NCBI GenBank assembly: GCA_018114805.1
Contig: CP073042.1
Span: 6,059,501 to 6,123,500, forward strand
DNA: 64,000 bases
Reading direction: 5' to 3'
From: Candidatus Streptomyces philanthi
GTDB taxonomy: Bacteria; Actinomycetota; Actinomycetes; Streptomycetales; Streptomycetaceae
In this document: positions 1-11,096 of the stretch, in pieces
Numbering within the stretch: position 1 is the stretch's first letter
How the letters are laid out: every line of letters starts with the position of its first letter
The notes under the pieces: generated by a model
The model's input: the letters and a program-made list of their open reading frames with translations, nothing else
Database searches by the model: none
What the model was told of the DNA's origin: nothing
Position numbers and translations under genes: made by a program

Positions 1-677
1 TCGGAGTCCCCCAGGTACTCGGCCGCGTCCAGCCGCGCGCCCCCGGCCGGCGCGGCGGGCGCGGCCGCCGGTGCGTCTGGCACCGCCACCGTCTGCGCCG
101 GGGGCCGGCTCTGCGCCGCCCCGCGCTGCTCGGTGACCTCGATCAGCTTCGAGGCCCGGGTCTGGTTGAGGAGGTAGCCCTTCACGTTCTTGCGGGTGGA
201 CGCCTCGTACGTCTCGACCACCTGGTCGCCCTGGCGGACCAGCAGTCTGAAGCGGTCGTCGGGCGGGTTCTCCCCGTTGGGGTCGGCGATCTCCACGGAC
301 ACGCCGCTCACCCCGGGCCGGGCCGCGACCAGGAAGCCGCCGAACCCGACCGTCGCCGTCTGGGCCGGCCGCGGCGCGCTCTGCTCGCCGGCTGGCGCCG
401 ACGGGTCGGTGGCGGAACCGCCGACGCGCACGATGTACGCGGCCCCGCCGCCGTTGGCGAAGTAGCCGTGCACCGCGTGCGGCAGGTAGGCGCCCCGGGT
501 GAAGCCGCCGGACTGGTGGCTGTACTGCTCCCAGTTGGTGACGAGGGTCGGGGTGTGGAAGGGCCCGTTCTCGGCGAAGCCGACTAACGTGGCGACGGCG
601 GTGCCGACCCCCTCGATCGGCCGAGCGCCGGACTGCACCTCCTCCACGTACACGCCTGGGGTGAGGTACGTCGGCAT
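1..677 (-). CDS. contractile injection system tail sheath protein, N-terminal part (cut by left edge)
   Basis: Reading leftward from an ATG at 677, the protein opens with TPGVYVEEVQSGARP and continues through GVGTAVATLVGFAENGP and an ANGGGAAYIVRVGG stretch, which is the typical N-terminus of phage-tail-like sheath proteins. A Shine-Dalgarno AAGGAG lies about 7 nt upstream of the ATG. About 225 codons are visible without a stop, and the C-terminal sheath domain lies beyond base 1. Sheath subunits polymerise around the inner tube and contract to drive it out. The adjacent AAA+ ATPase and DUF4255 genes on the same strand mark an extracellular or cytoplasmic contractile injection system (eCIS) rather than a free-living prophage. 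The frame is intact as far as it is visible. Confidence 0.9.
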   Translation of the reverse strand, partial: MPTYLTPGVYVEEVQSGARPIEGVGTAVATLVGFAENGPFHTPTLVTNWEQYSHQSGGFTRGAYLPHAVHGYFANGGGAAYIVRVGGSATDPSAPAGEQSAPRPAQTATVGFGGFLVAARPGVSGVSVEIADPNGENPPDDRFRLLVRQGDQVVETYEASTRKNVKGYLLNQTRASKLIEVTEQRGAAQSRPPAQTVAVPDAPAAAPAAPAGGARLDAAEYLGDS

Positions 678-904
678 GCTCGCTCCTTCACGCTGGGGGA
701 CTGGGCCGCGGGCTGGGCCCCGGGTGGTGGCAGGCACAGCTTTTCCGTCCGCTGCCACCGGTGACAGCGGACCGCGGGCCCTGCCCGGGGGCAGCGGCCC
801 TGCCCGCGCGGTCGCGGCCGCCGCGCGCCGCGTGCAGCCACCGTGGCGCACGGGGCGTGCCAGGGGCGGCGAGCGGCCCGCGCGGGGCTGGCGAGCGGGA
901 CGGC

Positions 905-2897
905 TCAGCGCCCGTTCGCCTCGGCTAGGTAGGGCCCGAACTCGCTCTCCAGCACCAGCCGGTCGAGCTTGCGGTACTCGCGGGCGACCGCCGTCACCAC
1001 CTGGCCCATGGTCAGCCGGGAACCCGACGCGGCGGACAGGTAGGCGGCCGTCACCGCGCAGGCCCGGATCGAGCCCCCGGACAGCTCGAAGCGGTCCCCG
1101 CAGAAGCCGAGGTCCAGATCGCCGTCGCGCGGCACCCGGCCGTTCAGACACCGCTCCCACAGGGCCAGCCGCTGTGCCCGGTCCGGCACCGGGAACTCCG
1201 CCACGACGTCCAGGCGCCGGGTGAACGCCTCGTCCACGTTGGCCCGCAGGTTGGTCGTCAGGATGGCGATGCCGTCGAACGACTCCATGCGCTGGAGCAG
1301 GTACGCCGACTCGATGTTCGCGTGCCGGTCGTGGGCGTCCTTGACCTCCGAGCGCTTGCCGAAGATCGCGTCGGCCTCGTCGAACAGCAGGACCGCGTTG
1401 ACCGCCGACGCCTCGGTGAAGATCCGTTCCAGGTTCTTCTCGGTCTCCCCGACGTACTTGTCGATCACCGTGGACAGGTCCACCACGTACAGGTCCATAC
1501 CCAGGTCGGCGGCCACGACCTCGGCGGACATCGTCTTGCCGTTGCCCGACGGGCCGGCGAACAGCGCGATCACGCCGTGCCCGCGACCACCGCCGGGCCG
1601 CATGCCCCACTGCCCGAGGACCTGGTCGCGGTGGCGGGCCCGTACGGCCAGCTCGCGCAGCTCGTCCCGGGTGCGCGCGGGCAGCACCAGGTCGTCCCAG
1701 CCCACGGCGGGCACCACGCGCCGGGCGAGGCGGGCGAGCCCCGCGCCGTTCTGCGCCCGCACGGCGTCCCGCAGGTCGTCGGGGCCGACGGGCCGCCCGG
1801 CGAGCGCGGCCGTCCGCACGGCCGCACCGGCGGCCCGCCGCGACTGGCCGGAGTCCAGCCGGTGTGCGGCCACCGCCCGCGCCAGCGCTTCGGCCTCCGG
1901 CACCGCCGCGCCGCCGGCCCGCTCCAGCGCCTGCCGCCACCGCGCGGCCTGCTGCTCGGGGGAGGCGGTCGGAACCGCCAGGGTAACCGGCGTTGCCGTC
2001 GCCCAGACCGGGTCCCAGGAGGTGGAGCCGTACGTGAACAGCGGGACGCCGGCAGCCGCCGTGCACAGCGCGCGCAACGCGCGGGCCCGTTCGGACGGTT
2101 GGTCCGGCAGCGCTTCCAGGGGCCCCAGGACGATCCCGGCGCCGGTCAAGCGCGCCTCGCGGGCCGCGACCGCGGCGGTGCTGGCGAGTTCGGCGGGCCG
2201 CTGGGCCAGCGCCGCCGCGTCCAGCACCAGCGCGCGGCGCCCGGCCTCACGCAGGGCCGCACCCGCCAGGCCCTCGGGGGCACCGCCCTCGCCCAGCACG
2301 GGAAGCAGGCTCGCGTCCGGCATGCCCTCCCCGAGCAGGTGCGCCGTGATCCGGTCGGGCACGGTCACGACCCGCGACAGCGGCGGGCGCTCCGGCTCCA
2401 GGACCTCCAGAAGCCCACCGGCGAGCAGGGGAGCGCCCGCGGCCAGCTGGAACCGGCCCGGGGACATCCCGCCGTGCCCGCACAGTTCGAGCGCGAGGCC
2501 GACGGTGGGCCGACGGCGCGTCAGGTCGTCGTTGAGGTAGCCGTAGAGCTGCTCGAACCGGGCGTCCAGGTCCGGTGCCACGGCGACCAGCAGCAGGTCC
2601 ACGTCCAGCGGGGACAGGCCGAAGTCCCGCGCGAGGAGGCCGAGCACCGAACCGGGCGGCGGGGCCGAGTCCGGGAAGCGCGGGCAGGCCGAAGCGGTCC
2701 GCTGGCGCGTCGAGCACGCGGGCGACCGCCTCGGGAGAGAGGTACTGGCCCCGGTAGGGGTCCTGCGGGTCGGGGTCGCTCGCGTGCCTGGCCGCCACCG
2801 CCGTGCGCACCCGCTCCTCGACTAGCCGCAGCCGTCGCCACAGGAACGGCGCGCTGTCCTCCTCGGGCGGGGACGCCGGTTCCACGGTGTACGTCAC
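905..2897 (-). pseudogene. eCIS-associated AAA+ ATPase (one frameshift)
   Basis: A protein of about 664 residues starting at a GTG (2897) that overlaps the stop of the DUF4255 gene as GTGA. The C-terminal half is a clear AAA+ domain: Walker A GPSGNGKT, Walker B VLLFDEADAIFGKR, and an arginine-rich sensor region (LTTNLRANVDEAFTRRLD). The N-terminal half resembles the winged region preceding the ATPase in Afp15/PVC-type assembly or disassembly factors. The frame breaks near 2676, where one extra C in a CCC run separates the N-terminal 75 residues from the rest. Removing it gives one continuous protein. Such ATPases are conserved in eCIS clusters, and the tail sheath next door supports that role. 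Confidence 0.85.
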
Positions 2898-3602
2898 GGC
2901 TGGCGGCCCCCTCGTCGTCGTCGGCGCGCGGGTGTCGCCGGCCGCTCCCGTGGCGCGCCGAAGCCCTCCGCGGCCGCGTTGCCGACCCCCTCGTAGCGCA
3001 GCCGTCGAGCGGGCTCCGGATGCCGCGGGTCGGCCTCCGGCGCGGCCCGTACGACCAGCCCCTCGGTGACGGGCGGCGCGGCGGCCAGGTGCGGGCCGCG
3101 CAGCGGCGCCCGCACCCGCACCTCCAACGACGGCCGCAGCTCCCCCGCCGAGCGCCGACCACACGTTGGAGGCGGCCGGCGCGTCGGGATCGCCGCCCAC
3201 CAGGTCGAGGCCGACCGCCGGGCCCAGCTCGGCGAGCGAGCCGGTCAGCAGCCGCGCCGGCAGCGTGTCCGCGGCCGTGACCGTGGTCAACACCTGTGCC
3301 AGCAGCCGGTGTTCGTCCTGCGAGCGGCTGGCCCAGGCGGTGACCAGATACGTCAGGTCGAACCAGCGGGCGGGGGCGCGGCGCGCGATGAGCAGCCCGT
3401 CCGCGTCGTACACTTCCCCGCTGCCACTGCCGCGCCGCGAGCCGTCCTCCCGGATGTCGTGCAGGAACACGCAGACGGTCGGGGCGCTGCGGCGCGCCGC
3501 CCAGTCGCGGGTGGGCGCGTCGAAGACGACCTCCACGCCCGAGGCCGCGAACCCGGACTCGTCGAGCAGGCGGTTCAGCGCCTCGTCGACTTCGTGGATC
3601 AT
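2894..3602 (-). pseudogene. DUF4255 (Pvc16-like) eCIS protein (one frameshift)
   Basis: Starts at ATG 3602 (MIHEVDEALNRLLDESG), overlapping the stop of the upstream gene as ATGA, and ends at 2894 overlapping the ATPase start, so the three genes look translationally coupled. The opening (EVVFDAPTRDWAARRSAPTV, CVFLHDIREDGSRR) and WFDLTYLVTAWASRSQDEHRLL match the DUF4255 family, which includes Pvc16-type tail terminator or cap proteins. A run of five G near 3147 shifts the frame about 150 residues in; removing one G restores the ending LRYEGVGNAAAEGFGAPRER. Total length about 235 residues, normal for the family. Confidence 0.83.
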
Positions 3603-6600
3603 CGGCGGATCACCTCGTCGGGCGGCTGGATGCTGCCGTAGACCACGAGGAAGTCCGTCCGCGCCGGCGAGAAGCCGGGATCGCTCGCGGTGATGGTCCG
3701 CGGGCCCGTCTGGTCCTTGGCAAGGATGAGGAGTTGGCCGATGAAGGTGCCGTCGGCCTTGGGGATCGTCGGGGCCCCCGCCGTGGTGATGCCCGGGTTC
3801 CACCGGAAGCGCACCGGCGCGCCGGGCGGGAAGTCCCTGCCGCGTACCGAGGTCACGAAGCCGGGCTTGCCGACGGCGGGCACCGCGACGATGCGCGGTC
3901 GCAGGACGCGCAGCCGCTCCCGGTCGCTGTTGTCACCGAGGTCGGCGTCCGTGCCGGTCGTCGTCGCTCCCCGGTGACCTCGGTGGTGAGGGCCTCCCTG
4001 GGACTGAGGACGACCTGGAGCACGGTGCGCGCGCCGGGCGTCAGGTCGGGCAGCGCGCACTGCCAGTCGGCGTCGCAGCCGGGGGGCGGGCCGTTGTTCG
4101 GTACACCCACTGGCAGGCCGATGCGCAGGCGCAACCCGTGCCTGGCGGCCGTTGCGGACGGTGTAGGTGACCACGACCCGGCCGCCGACGTAACCCGGGT
4201 TGGGCTGCGCCCTGACGCTGACGGCCGGCCCGGCCCTGGGCGCGGGCGGCTCCGCCGGGGGAGGCGGCGGAGGAGGCGGCTGCGGCGACGGCGGGGGCGG
4301 CGGCTGCGGCGTGGGGGGTGGTGGCGGTGGCGGCGCCGGAGTTGAGGACGGCGACGTGCTGGGCGGCGCCGTGGTCGGAGTGGGGGCCGGCGGCGTCGGT
4401 GTCGGGGTCGGCGTGGGAGTGGGTTCGGGCGGTACGGGGGCCTCGCGTACCGGTATCAGGGTCCGGTCGGCGTTGTCGCTCGGGTTCGCGTCGAGGACGG
4501 CGCCGGTCACCGACCAGTCGACCGGCTGGTGGCCGGGCGCGGCCCCGACCAGGGACACGGTCACCGGCACGGTGTCACCGGGCTCCACCACGCCCAGGTC
4601 ACAGGTGAGGCCCGCTGCGTCGCAGGTGCGGCCAGGCGCGCTGAGGCCGGTCAGCCGCAGCCCGCCGGCCGGCGCCGTGGTCAGCCGGGTGCCGGGGGAC
4701 GCGGCGGGGCCGTGGTTGACGACGTCGACCCGGATCGTACGGGTGTGGCCGACGGTGACCTCGGGGGTGGCGTCGGGCGCCCGCACTGCGAGGACCACCG
4801 ACCGCTGCACGGTCGGCTCCTTCTGACGCCCGGGCAGCCCGTCGGTGAGCGGGGTCACCTCGCCCGAGTCGACGTTGAGCAGTCGCAGCTTCTCCGGGCT
4901 GTGGGCGGGCGATTCGGCGCGCGAGCTGAAGACCAGGTTCGCGCCGTCGGCCGTCCACGCGGCGTCCCGGAGCTGGAAGGGGCCGGTGCCGCTCGTGTGG
5001 GGCAGCACCCGCCCGCAGGCGCCCGGCAGGTCACGCGCGCTGGCTGGCAACAGCACCCGGCAGTCGTCGCCCGTCGCCGAGGTGAGCAGCAGGCCGTTGC
5101 GCTCCTCGCTTCCGTCGCTGACGTCCTTGCGGTTGAAGACGATGGTCGTCCCGTCCGGCGAGAACGCCGGGCTGTCGTCGATGACTGCGCAGGAGTCGGG
5201 GCACACGGTGGCGCTCAGGTCCCGCTGCTGGTCCGGGGCGTTCACCGGCACCGTCCAGATGTGCTTGCTGCCCCTGCTGCCGGCGGCGTGCGTACGGGTG
5301 AAGGCCAGCGTGGTGCCGTCGGGTGACCAGATGGGTTGGGCGTCCTCCTGTGACGTCTCGGGCGGGGTGATCGTGTGGCGGATCTCGCCGGTCGCCGCGT
5401 CCGCGATCAGGACGCGATTCGCCGTCCTGCCGTCGGTGCCATCCGGGGACGAGCGGGAGAAGGCGAGGGACGTGCCGTTGGGGGAGAACGTGGGATCGGT
5501 GTCCCAGTCGTGCTCGCCTCGGCCCGCGAGCTCGAGGCGCCGGGCGTTGGAACCGTCGGCACCGGCGATCAGTATGCGCTCGGCTCGCTCTTTCTCCTTG
5601 CCCCCGAACTGGGTGAACGCGATCTGCCGGCCGTCGGGCGTGTAGTTCTGCCGTTCGAGCCACGGGTGGTAATGGGGTCTGGGCCGGAAGAGAGGGTCCT
5701 CCTCCGACCCGTGGGGACCGTCCGCCCGTGGGTCCTCCGTGAGGACGTCCTGGCCGAGGTCGCGCGGGTCGGAGCCGTCCATGCGGATGTCCTGGAGCCG
5801 GGCCGTGTGCTTGGTGACCGCGGTGGTGCGGTCGACCACGATCTTCCCGCCGGCGAGCGGTTCCAGCCAGGTGGCCGTCCCGACCTCGCGGTCCTCGTCC
5901 AGGACCAACTCCGTTTCCCTGGGCTGCTTGTCGATGTCGGGAATCCTGTATACGTGCTCCCAGTCGGTAGCGCAGTTGCAGTTCTTCTCCTGACTGATGA
6001 ACAACAGGCCCTTCCCGTCGGGCAGTCACGCTGCCCCGCGCGCCCGCCAGTTCCTTTGGATGCCGTCCCGCAGCAGATCGCCACCGCCCCCGCTCTCGGT
6101 GGTCCAGCGCAGTTTGGGGCCCTTCGAGCCGGTGGCGGTGTAGGCGATCTCGCTCCGGTGCGCCCCGTCGACCATCGGTTCCAGGCGAGTTCGCTGGCCG
6201 TCCCGTTCGCCGGGTCCGTGACGCGCTTGGCGCCGCCGCCCGCCAGCGGACGTACGTAGACCTGCTGGCCCACGAGCGGGTCCGCGTCGCTGGTGTACGC
6301 CAGCCGCTGCCCGTCCGGTGAGACGGTCGGCCACTCCTCGTTCGACGGGGTGCCGGTCAGCCGGGTCAGGCCGCTCCCGTCGACGTGCACCAGCCACAGG
6401 TCACGCTGTCTGCGGTCGCCGGGTCCGGCGGACTCCGCCGAGTCGAAGACGACCGCCTGCCCGTCCGGTGTCAGCCGTGGATGGGCGGCGTCGTGGCCGC
6501 TGGTGAGCCGGCGCACCGATCCGTCGGCCGTCCCGCAGGTAGACCTGGGGCCACCGCTCGTCCCGACGGCTCGTTAAGACCAACTGGTCGCCCAAGGCGT

Positions 6601-6885
6601 TGGGTTGGACGTCGTAGTGGGTCGGACTCGACGTGGACAGCGGACTGCTCGTCTTGACGCCGACCACGTCGCCCAGGCTCCGGCGTACGCGATGCGCGTG
6701 CCGGGCGCGTCGGCCGGCCGCACCGCGACCTCCTCCGCGACCGGCCGGTTGGCCGCCGTCACCCCCAGCAGGGGGACCATCAGCGACAACGCAAGGCCGA
6801 TGCCCCTCCAGCGGTGCCGCCGACCGCCCGTGCTACCCGTGCCCCTCACGGCCCACCTCACAGTTCCCACGCCGGCTCTGCGCAT
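3599..6885 (-). pseudogene. secreted TolB-like propeller / DUF11 / proline-rich protein (multiple lesions)
   Basis: About 1090 residues once frames are stitched. It starts at ATG 6885 with a basic N-terminus and a hydrophobic segment (GIGLALSLMVPLLGVTAA), a likely signal peptide or anchor. Next come several PD40/TolB-type propeller blades (LTPDGQAVVFDS, VSPDGQRLAYTSD, FSPNGTSLAFSR, WSPDGTTLAFTR, FSPDGTTIVFNR), a DUF11-like beta domain around 4500-4770, a Pro/Thr-rich linker (4250-4440), a second beta domain and an IPT-like C-terminus. Frame changes lie near 6680, 6520, 6180, 4140 and 3970 (the last two compensate), plus an in-frame TGA at 6026-6028. Location directly upstream of the DUF4255 gene suggests an envelope-associated companion of the injection system. 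The exact role is unknown. Confidence 0.72.
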
Positions 6886-7014
6886 ACGGGTACCAGCCTG
6901 CGGCCCGCCCCGGGAGGCGGGGCAGGGCCGCGGGGCCGAAGTCGGGGGAAGAGGCGGGTGTGTCCGAGGGCAGCGCGCGCACGGCGACGGCCGGTCGGGG
7001 CACGGGCGGGTGGG

Positions 7015-7750
7015 TCAGATCAGGCCCTTGCGCAGCGCGTAGCCGACGGCATGGGCCCGGTTGCGTACCTGGAGCCGCGTGATGACCTCGTGCAGCACGT
7101 TCTTCACGGTCCGCTCCGAGTAGGCCGTCTTGCGGGCGATCTCCTTGGTGTCGAGCCCCTCCGAGACCAGGCGCAGTATCTCCGCCTCGCGGGCCTTCAG
7201 GGTCGCCAGGGACACGGCCTGCGGGTCGAGCGACGAACTCTGCAGGTCACCCACGTGGGTGAGCAGCTTGGCCAGCAGGTCGCCGGGGAGCACGCCCTCG
7301 CCGTTGGCTATCGCCGACACCAGGCGTACCAACTTGTCCTGGTCGGCCTTGGCGCGCCGGAGCACTGCCGCGACCCCGAGTTTGAGCGTGCGTTGCAGGG
7401 CGTCCCCCGACTCGAAGGTGCCCACCACGACCCCGGTGCGGGTGACGGAGTTGTGCCGCAGTCTCTTGAGGAGGGCGGACGTCTCGTCGTCCACCACGTC
7501 CACGACCACCAGGGACACGCCGCGCGGTGTCGAGGTGGGCGTCGGCGACCAGCTCGATCTCGGGCCGGTGTCGTAACTGCTGGACCGTGCCCAGGTACAG
7601 GATCGGGTCTGGGGCGTAGACGGCGACGCTGACGCGCTCGGAGCTGACCGTGTGGGCCGGCCAGCGCGCGGGCTGGGCGGTCGCCCGGTCGGGTTCCTGG
7701 CGCACCGTGGTGAACGCGGCGGCGGGGCTGACCATCTGGGTCGTTGGCAT
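7015..7750 (-). pseudogene. LuxR-family transcriptional regulator (one frameshift)
   Basis: About 245 residues from ATG 7750 (MPTTQMVSPAAAF). The N-terminal half looks like a degenerate receiver domain (VAVYAPDPILYLGTVQQL, VVVDVVDDETSALLKRL). The C-terminus is a LuxR/NarL-type helix-turn-helix: LKAREAEILRLVSEG, DTKEIARKTAYSERTVKNVL, HEVITRLQVRNRAHAVGYAL. A missing C near 7525 splits the receiver-like part. The gene ends the minus-strand eCIS group and faces the membrane protein starting at 7970, so regulation of the injection locus is a reasonable inference from position only. Confidence 0.78.
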
Positions 7751-7969
7751 GGGCGGGCACCTGTTCCATGAGACATGCGGGCACGGGCAGGAGTTGCGGG
7801 TGGTTCGGCGGAGCGACGCGACCGCCGGCCGGGGCACGACCGTGGCGGCGATCGGTCGGCGGCGGTACGGGAAGGGGAGCCGGAGGGAGCTCGTGAAGGC
7901 ACCGCGAGTGTCCGCGGCCTTGCCCTCGGGCCCCTCGTGGCGGTCGGCGCGGCGTCCTAGTGTCGAGGC

Positions 7970-9366
7970 GTGACGTCTCCAACAGCCTCTCCCAGTCCAG
8001 GTGCAGCCGGTCTCGACATCCCCGGAGTGTCGGTCATGCCCGGTGGCACCGCCTCCACCACACTGACCGTTCGCAACGACAGCGACATCGTCGAGGCGTA
8101 CACCCTGGAGATCGTGGGTGACTGCGCCGCCTGGTCCACCGCGGAGCCGGCGCGCGTCTCGCTCTACCCGGGGACCTCCGAGACGGTGACGATCCACCTG
8201 GCACCACCGCGCTCGTCCGAGGTGCGCGCGGGCGTGTACCCGCTGGCGGTCCTGGTGCTGCCCACCGAGCACCCCGAGGCGGTACGGGTCCCCGAGACCA
8301 CCGTCCGCGTCGAGGAGTTCCGGCACCTGCGCGCCGACGTGGCACCGCGCCGCCGCCGTGGGTGGTTGCGCGGCCGGTACCAACTGGCCGTGCGCAACGA
8401 GGGCAACACCCCGGTACGGGTGGGCTTCACGCCCGACCAACCGGGCGAGGAACTCGGCTTCGACTTCCGGCCGACGACCCAGGAGCTGGCCCCGGGTGAG
8501 GCCGCGCACGTGGGCCTGCGGGTCCGTACGGGCAAGCCGGTGTGGTTCGGCGCCCCCGTGGTCTGGCCGTTCACGGTGGTCGTCGCCGAGTCCGCGACGA
8601 CCGGCGACCGACAAGAGGGAGCGGAGGAGCTGGGGCCGGCGGCCGTCCAACCCTCGCTGGACGTGGAGTTCGTCCAGATCCCGATCTTCCCGAAGTGGCT
8701 GCTCGCCGTGTTGGCGGCCCTCCTCGCCCTGCTCCTGGCCTGGTTAATGCTCGTGCGCCCGACGGGTGCGCATCGCGGCCCAGGACGCGGCCAACGACGT
8801 CGTGCGCCCGCGGACGACCCCCGGGCCGGGTGCGCTCGGCCAGGACGAACAGGGGGCCGGCGACGGCGCGGAACAGCGCCCCGGGGGCGGTACGGACGCT
8901 CAGCCCGGCGGTGGCACGGACGCCCAGCCCGGTGCTGAGAAAGGGCCCCGGGGCCGGCGGCGAGAACGGTGGCGACGGCAAGGCCGGGGGCGGCGGCACG
9001 ACCGGCGGCAAGGAACAGAGTTCGGTCACGCTCGACGTGGAGGTGGCCGCGGGCGCGGTGGGTGCCGCTCCGTACAAGGTGGAGGAGGGGAAGATGTTCG
9101 AAGTCACCGACATCGTCGTCTCCAACTACCAGGGCGACGAGGGCGTGTTGACCATCCACTTCGGCAACCGCAAGATCACGAAGATCGCCCTGGAGATGTT
9201 CCGCAACCTGGACTACCACTGGGTCACTCCCATCCGGATCACCGAGAACGCCACCGTGCGGGCCCAGGTGACCTGCGTGAAGCCGGGCACGCCGGCGACG
9301 GGACAACGGGCGCAGAGGTGCCACGAGGTCGTGAACGTAAGCGGTCTGCTCAGTGACGACAGGTGA
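7970..9366 (+). pseudogene. membrane-anchored beta-domain protein next to eCIS genes (two frameshifts)
   Basis: GTG start at 7970. The first ~250 residues form Ig-like beta domains of the COG1470 kind (VMPGGTASTTLTVRNDSDIV, VSLYPGTSETVTIHL, RYQLAVRNEGNTPVRVGF). They are followed by a single transmembrane helix (FPKWLLAVLAALLALLLAWL, about 8690-8750), a Gly/Gln/Pro-rich linker with repeated GGGTDAQPG units, and a C-terminal domain (SSVTLDVEVAAGAVGAAPYK to VNVSGLLSDDR). One extra G near 8763 and a second indel near 8940 break the frame. Homologues are often called hydrolytic protein in Streptomyces, but I see no catalytic motif. Divergent position to the LuxR gene ties it to the eCIS locus. Confidence 0.7.
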
Positions 9367-10363
9367 ACTGGGCGCCCCGATCACGGTCGTGGCGCACGGC
9401 CGGCTCGCGCGGGTGGGGCCGCGCTACCGCGTACGGAACTAAATTCTCACGCCATTCGCCCGAATAGTTCTCTCCCATAGCGAATAATCCGGGATTGCCG
9501 CATCAGAATGCCCCGGCTGGAGAGCGGGTGGGCATTCGGTAACCGAGAAGATTCGGTCTGACATTGGTACCACCCGCGAAGGTGTGGCGGGCGCCGGGTG
9601 GATGTATGCGGCAGGTACTTGCCAGGAAAGCCGCGAGGTGTCGCGCTCCGCTCTGGCGGGGCTTTAACTGAATCACCTTGGAGAGCGGCCCTCACCGCGG
9701 CCCACCGGCTCGACCAGGCCAGCGCCGTGATCATCGGTGCGAGAGCGGGAAACGCCGTCGCCGAATGGCCGAGCCACCGCCCGCGCATTCCGTCCGCCCC
9801 GGCTTGACCGGCCAACACCGAGCGCCCTGCCATGGCATGTGCCATCCGGAGCCTTCTGTTCCGCTCACGGGTAAACTGGGAGCACTGACGACACGGCGAG
9901 CCGTGTGCCCCTGCGGGTTTGCTGCCGGGGTGGTCGCCTAGGGCGGGCCCGGTACGCGATGACCGCACGCTCGGCGCGGCGGAGGCCACGCGCAAGAAGC
10001 TGGCGCGAGGGGCCCCGGCGGCTAGGAGCGCGCCCGCCGTGCAGCGCTTTCTCATGTGAGGCGCGCTCGCGGGGGGAGCGCGGAGATCGTCCCGGGCGCA
10101 CTCCCACGGACGACGCCCGCGTTTGTCTCGACCGTCTTCCGAGAAAGCCGATGCGAGCGGGGCCACCGGTCACGGTTCGGAAGTCCGTCGGTCTGCCAGG
10201 GCGGACCCGTGGCCGAATGCGCGCGGGGCCGTAGCCCGAACGGTGAACACATAGGCGCGTGGAAGCGCTGCCACAAGAGTGACTGTTTTCCTCGGGGGGG
10301 GCGATCTTCGCTTCCCCCGCCCGTGCTGTCGATGCCGCGGCAATCCAAGAGAAAGCAGTCATC
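9367..10363. other. about 1 kb without a supportable gene
   Basis: Open frames exist on both strands (for example a 239-codon frame at 9447-10166 on the minus strand), but their translations are arginine/serine/proline-rich with no family features, as expected of chance frames in very GC-rich DNA. The stretch 9455-9560 is relatively A/T-rich and could hold promoters. The 40 bases before 10364 contain a purine-rich GAGAAAG that can serve as ribosome binding site for the isochorismatase gene. Confidence 0.4.
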
Positions 10364-11041
10364 ATGTCGACACAGAACGCCTCGACTAAGACCCAGCCCG
10401 AGCCCGTTCGCGATCCCCAACAGGACCACCTGCTCACTCCGGAAAACAGCGCGATCGTCCTCATCGACTTCCAGGAGGGCAGGAGGGTCAGTACGCGACT
10501 GTGGGGTCCTCGACGAGAGCCGAGATCGATCTCGGAGCCGTCACGCTTGCCAAGCTCGCCCACGCTTACCACGTCCCGACGGTGCTGACCACCGTCGCGG
10601 TGGGCATGGGGGTCAACAAACCCACCGTCGACGAGATCGCCCAGGGGAACTGCCCGGGGTCCCCGAGATCGACCTCACCGGCGTGAACTCCTGGGAAGAC
10701 GCGGACTTCCGTGCCGCCATCGCGGCCACCGGCCGCAGGAAGATCATCATGGCGAGACTGTGGACCGAGGTCTGCCTCACGTTCCCCACCCTGGACATGC
10801 TCGCGGAAGGCTTCGAGGTCTACCCCGTGATCGACGCCGTCGGCGGCGTCTCGTCCGTCGCTCACGAGACGGCCGTCCAGCGCATGATCCAGGCCGGCGC
10901 GCAGCCCGTCACCTCGCTGGCGCTGGGCTCCGAGTTCATGCGGAACTGGGCCCGCGACGACGCCGACCTCTACCGCGTGATCATCAACGACTACTTCCTA
11001 CGCAAGCGCGCCATCGGCCACAGCTCCGGCAACCTGTTCTG
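10364..11041 (+). pseudogene. isochorismatase-like cysteine hydrolase (8-bp duplication and one deletion)
   Basis: ATG at 10364; about 220 residues when repaired. It has the family core: IVLIDFQEG near the N-terminus (catalytic Asp), the LWTEVCLTFPTLDM segment carrying the nucleophilic Cys around 10771, and GFEVYPVIDAVGGVS. The frame breaks twice. An exact 8-bp tandem duplication (10472-10487) interrupts FQEG-QYATVGSS, and a missing G near 10645 interrupts IAQG-ELPGVPEIDL. The family hydrolyses amide or vinyl-ether bonds; the WTEVC version is a widespread nicotinamidase-like hydrolase of unknown substrate. A perfect terminator-like hairpin follows the stop. Confidence 0.83.
10472..10487. repeat. 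8-bp perfect tandem duplication inside the isochorismatase gene
   Basis: CAGGAGGG occurs twice head-to-tail (10472-10479 and 10480-10487). Deleting one copy restores the reading FQEGQYATVG, so the duplication is the direct cause of the first frameshift. Confidence 0.85.
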
Positions 11042-11043
11042 AC

Positions 11044-11096
11044 CCCCACACCGGGTCCGGCGAGGCCGCCCGTGGCCCGGCGGACCCGGTGTGGGG
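11044..11096 (+). terminator. intrinsic-type hairpin after the isochorismatase gene
   Basis: CCCCACACCGGGTCCG (11044-11059) is perfectly complementary to CGGACCCGGTGTGGGG (11081-11096): a 16-bp GC-rich stem with a 21-nt loop, starting 2 bases after the stop codon. There is no T-tract, as is usual in Streptomyces. Confidence 0.75.

Noticed and set aside
3853..4200. Programmed ribosomal frameshifting in the propeller/DUF11 protein
   Set aside because: Two opposite shifts 170 bases apart without slippery heptamers or a stem, and similar shifts occur in dozens of unrelated genes.
4200..4826. Gly-rich plus-strand open frame (208 codons, PE-PGRS-like appearance)
   Set aside because: It is the antisense of the Pro/Thr-rich linker of the minus-strand protein; no start with ribosome binding site and no independent pattern.
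8885..8945. Repeated GGGTDAQPG-encoding units as a CRISPR or satellite array
   Set aside because: Only two or three in-frame copies within a protein linker; no spacer-repeat structure.
9447..10166. 239-codon minus-strand frame as a gene
   Set aside because: Translation is low-complexity Arg/Ser/Ala/Pro without any conserved block, as expected of chance frames at this GC content.
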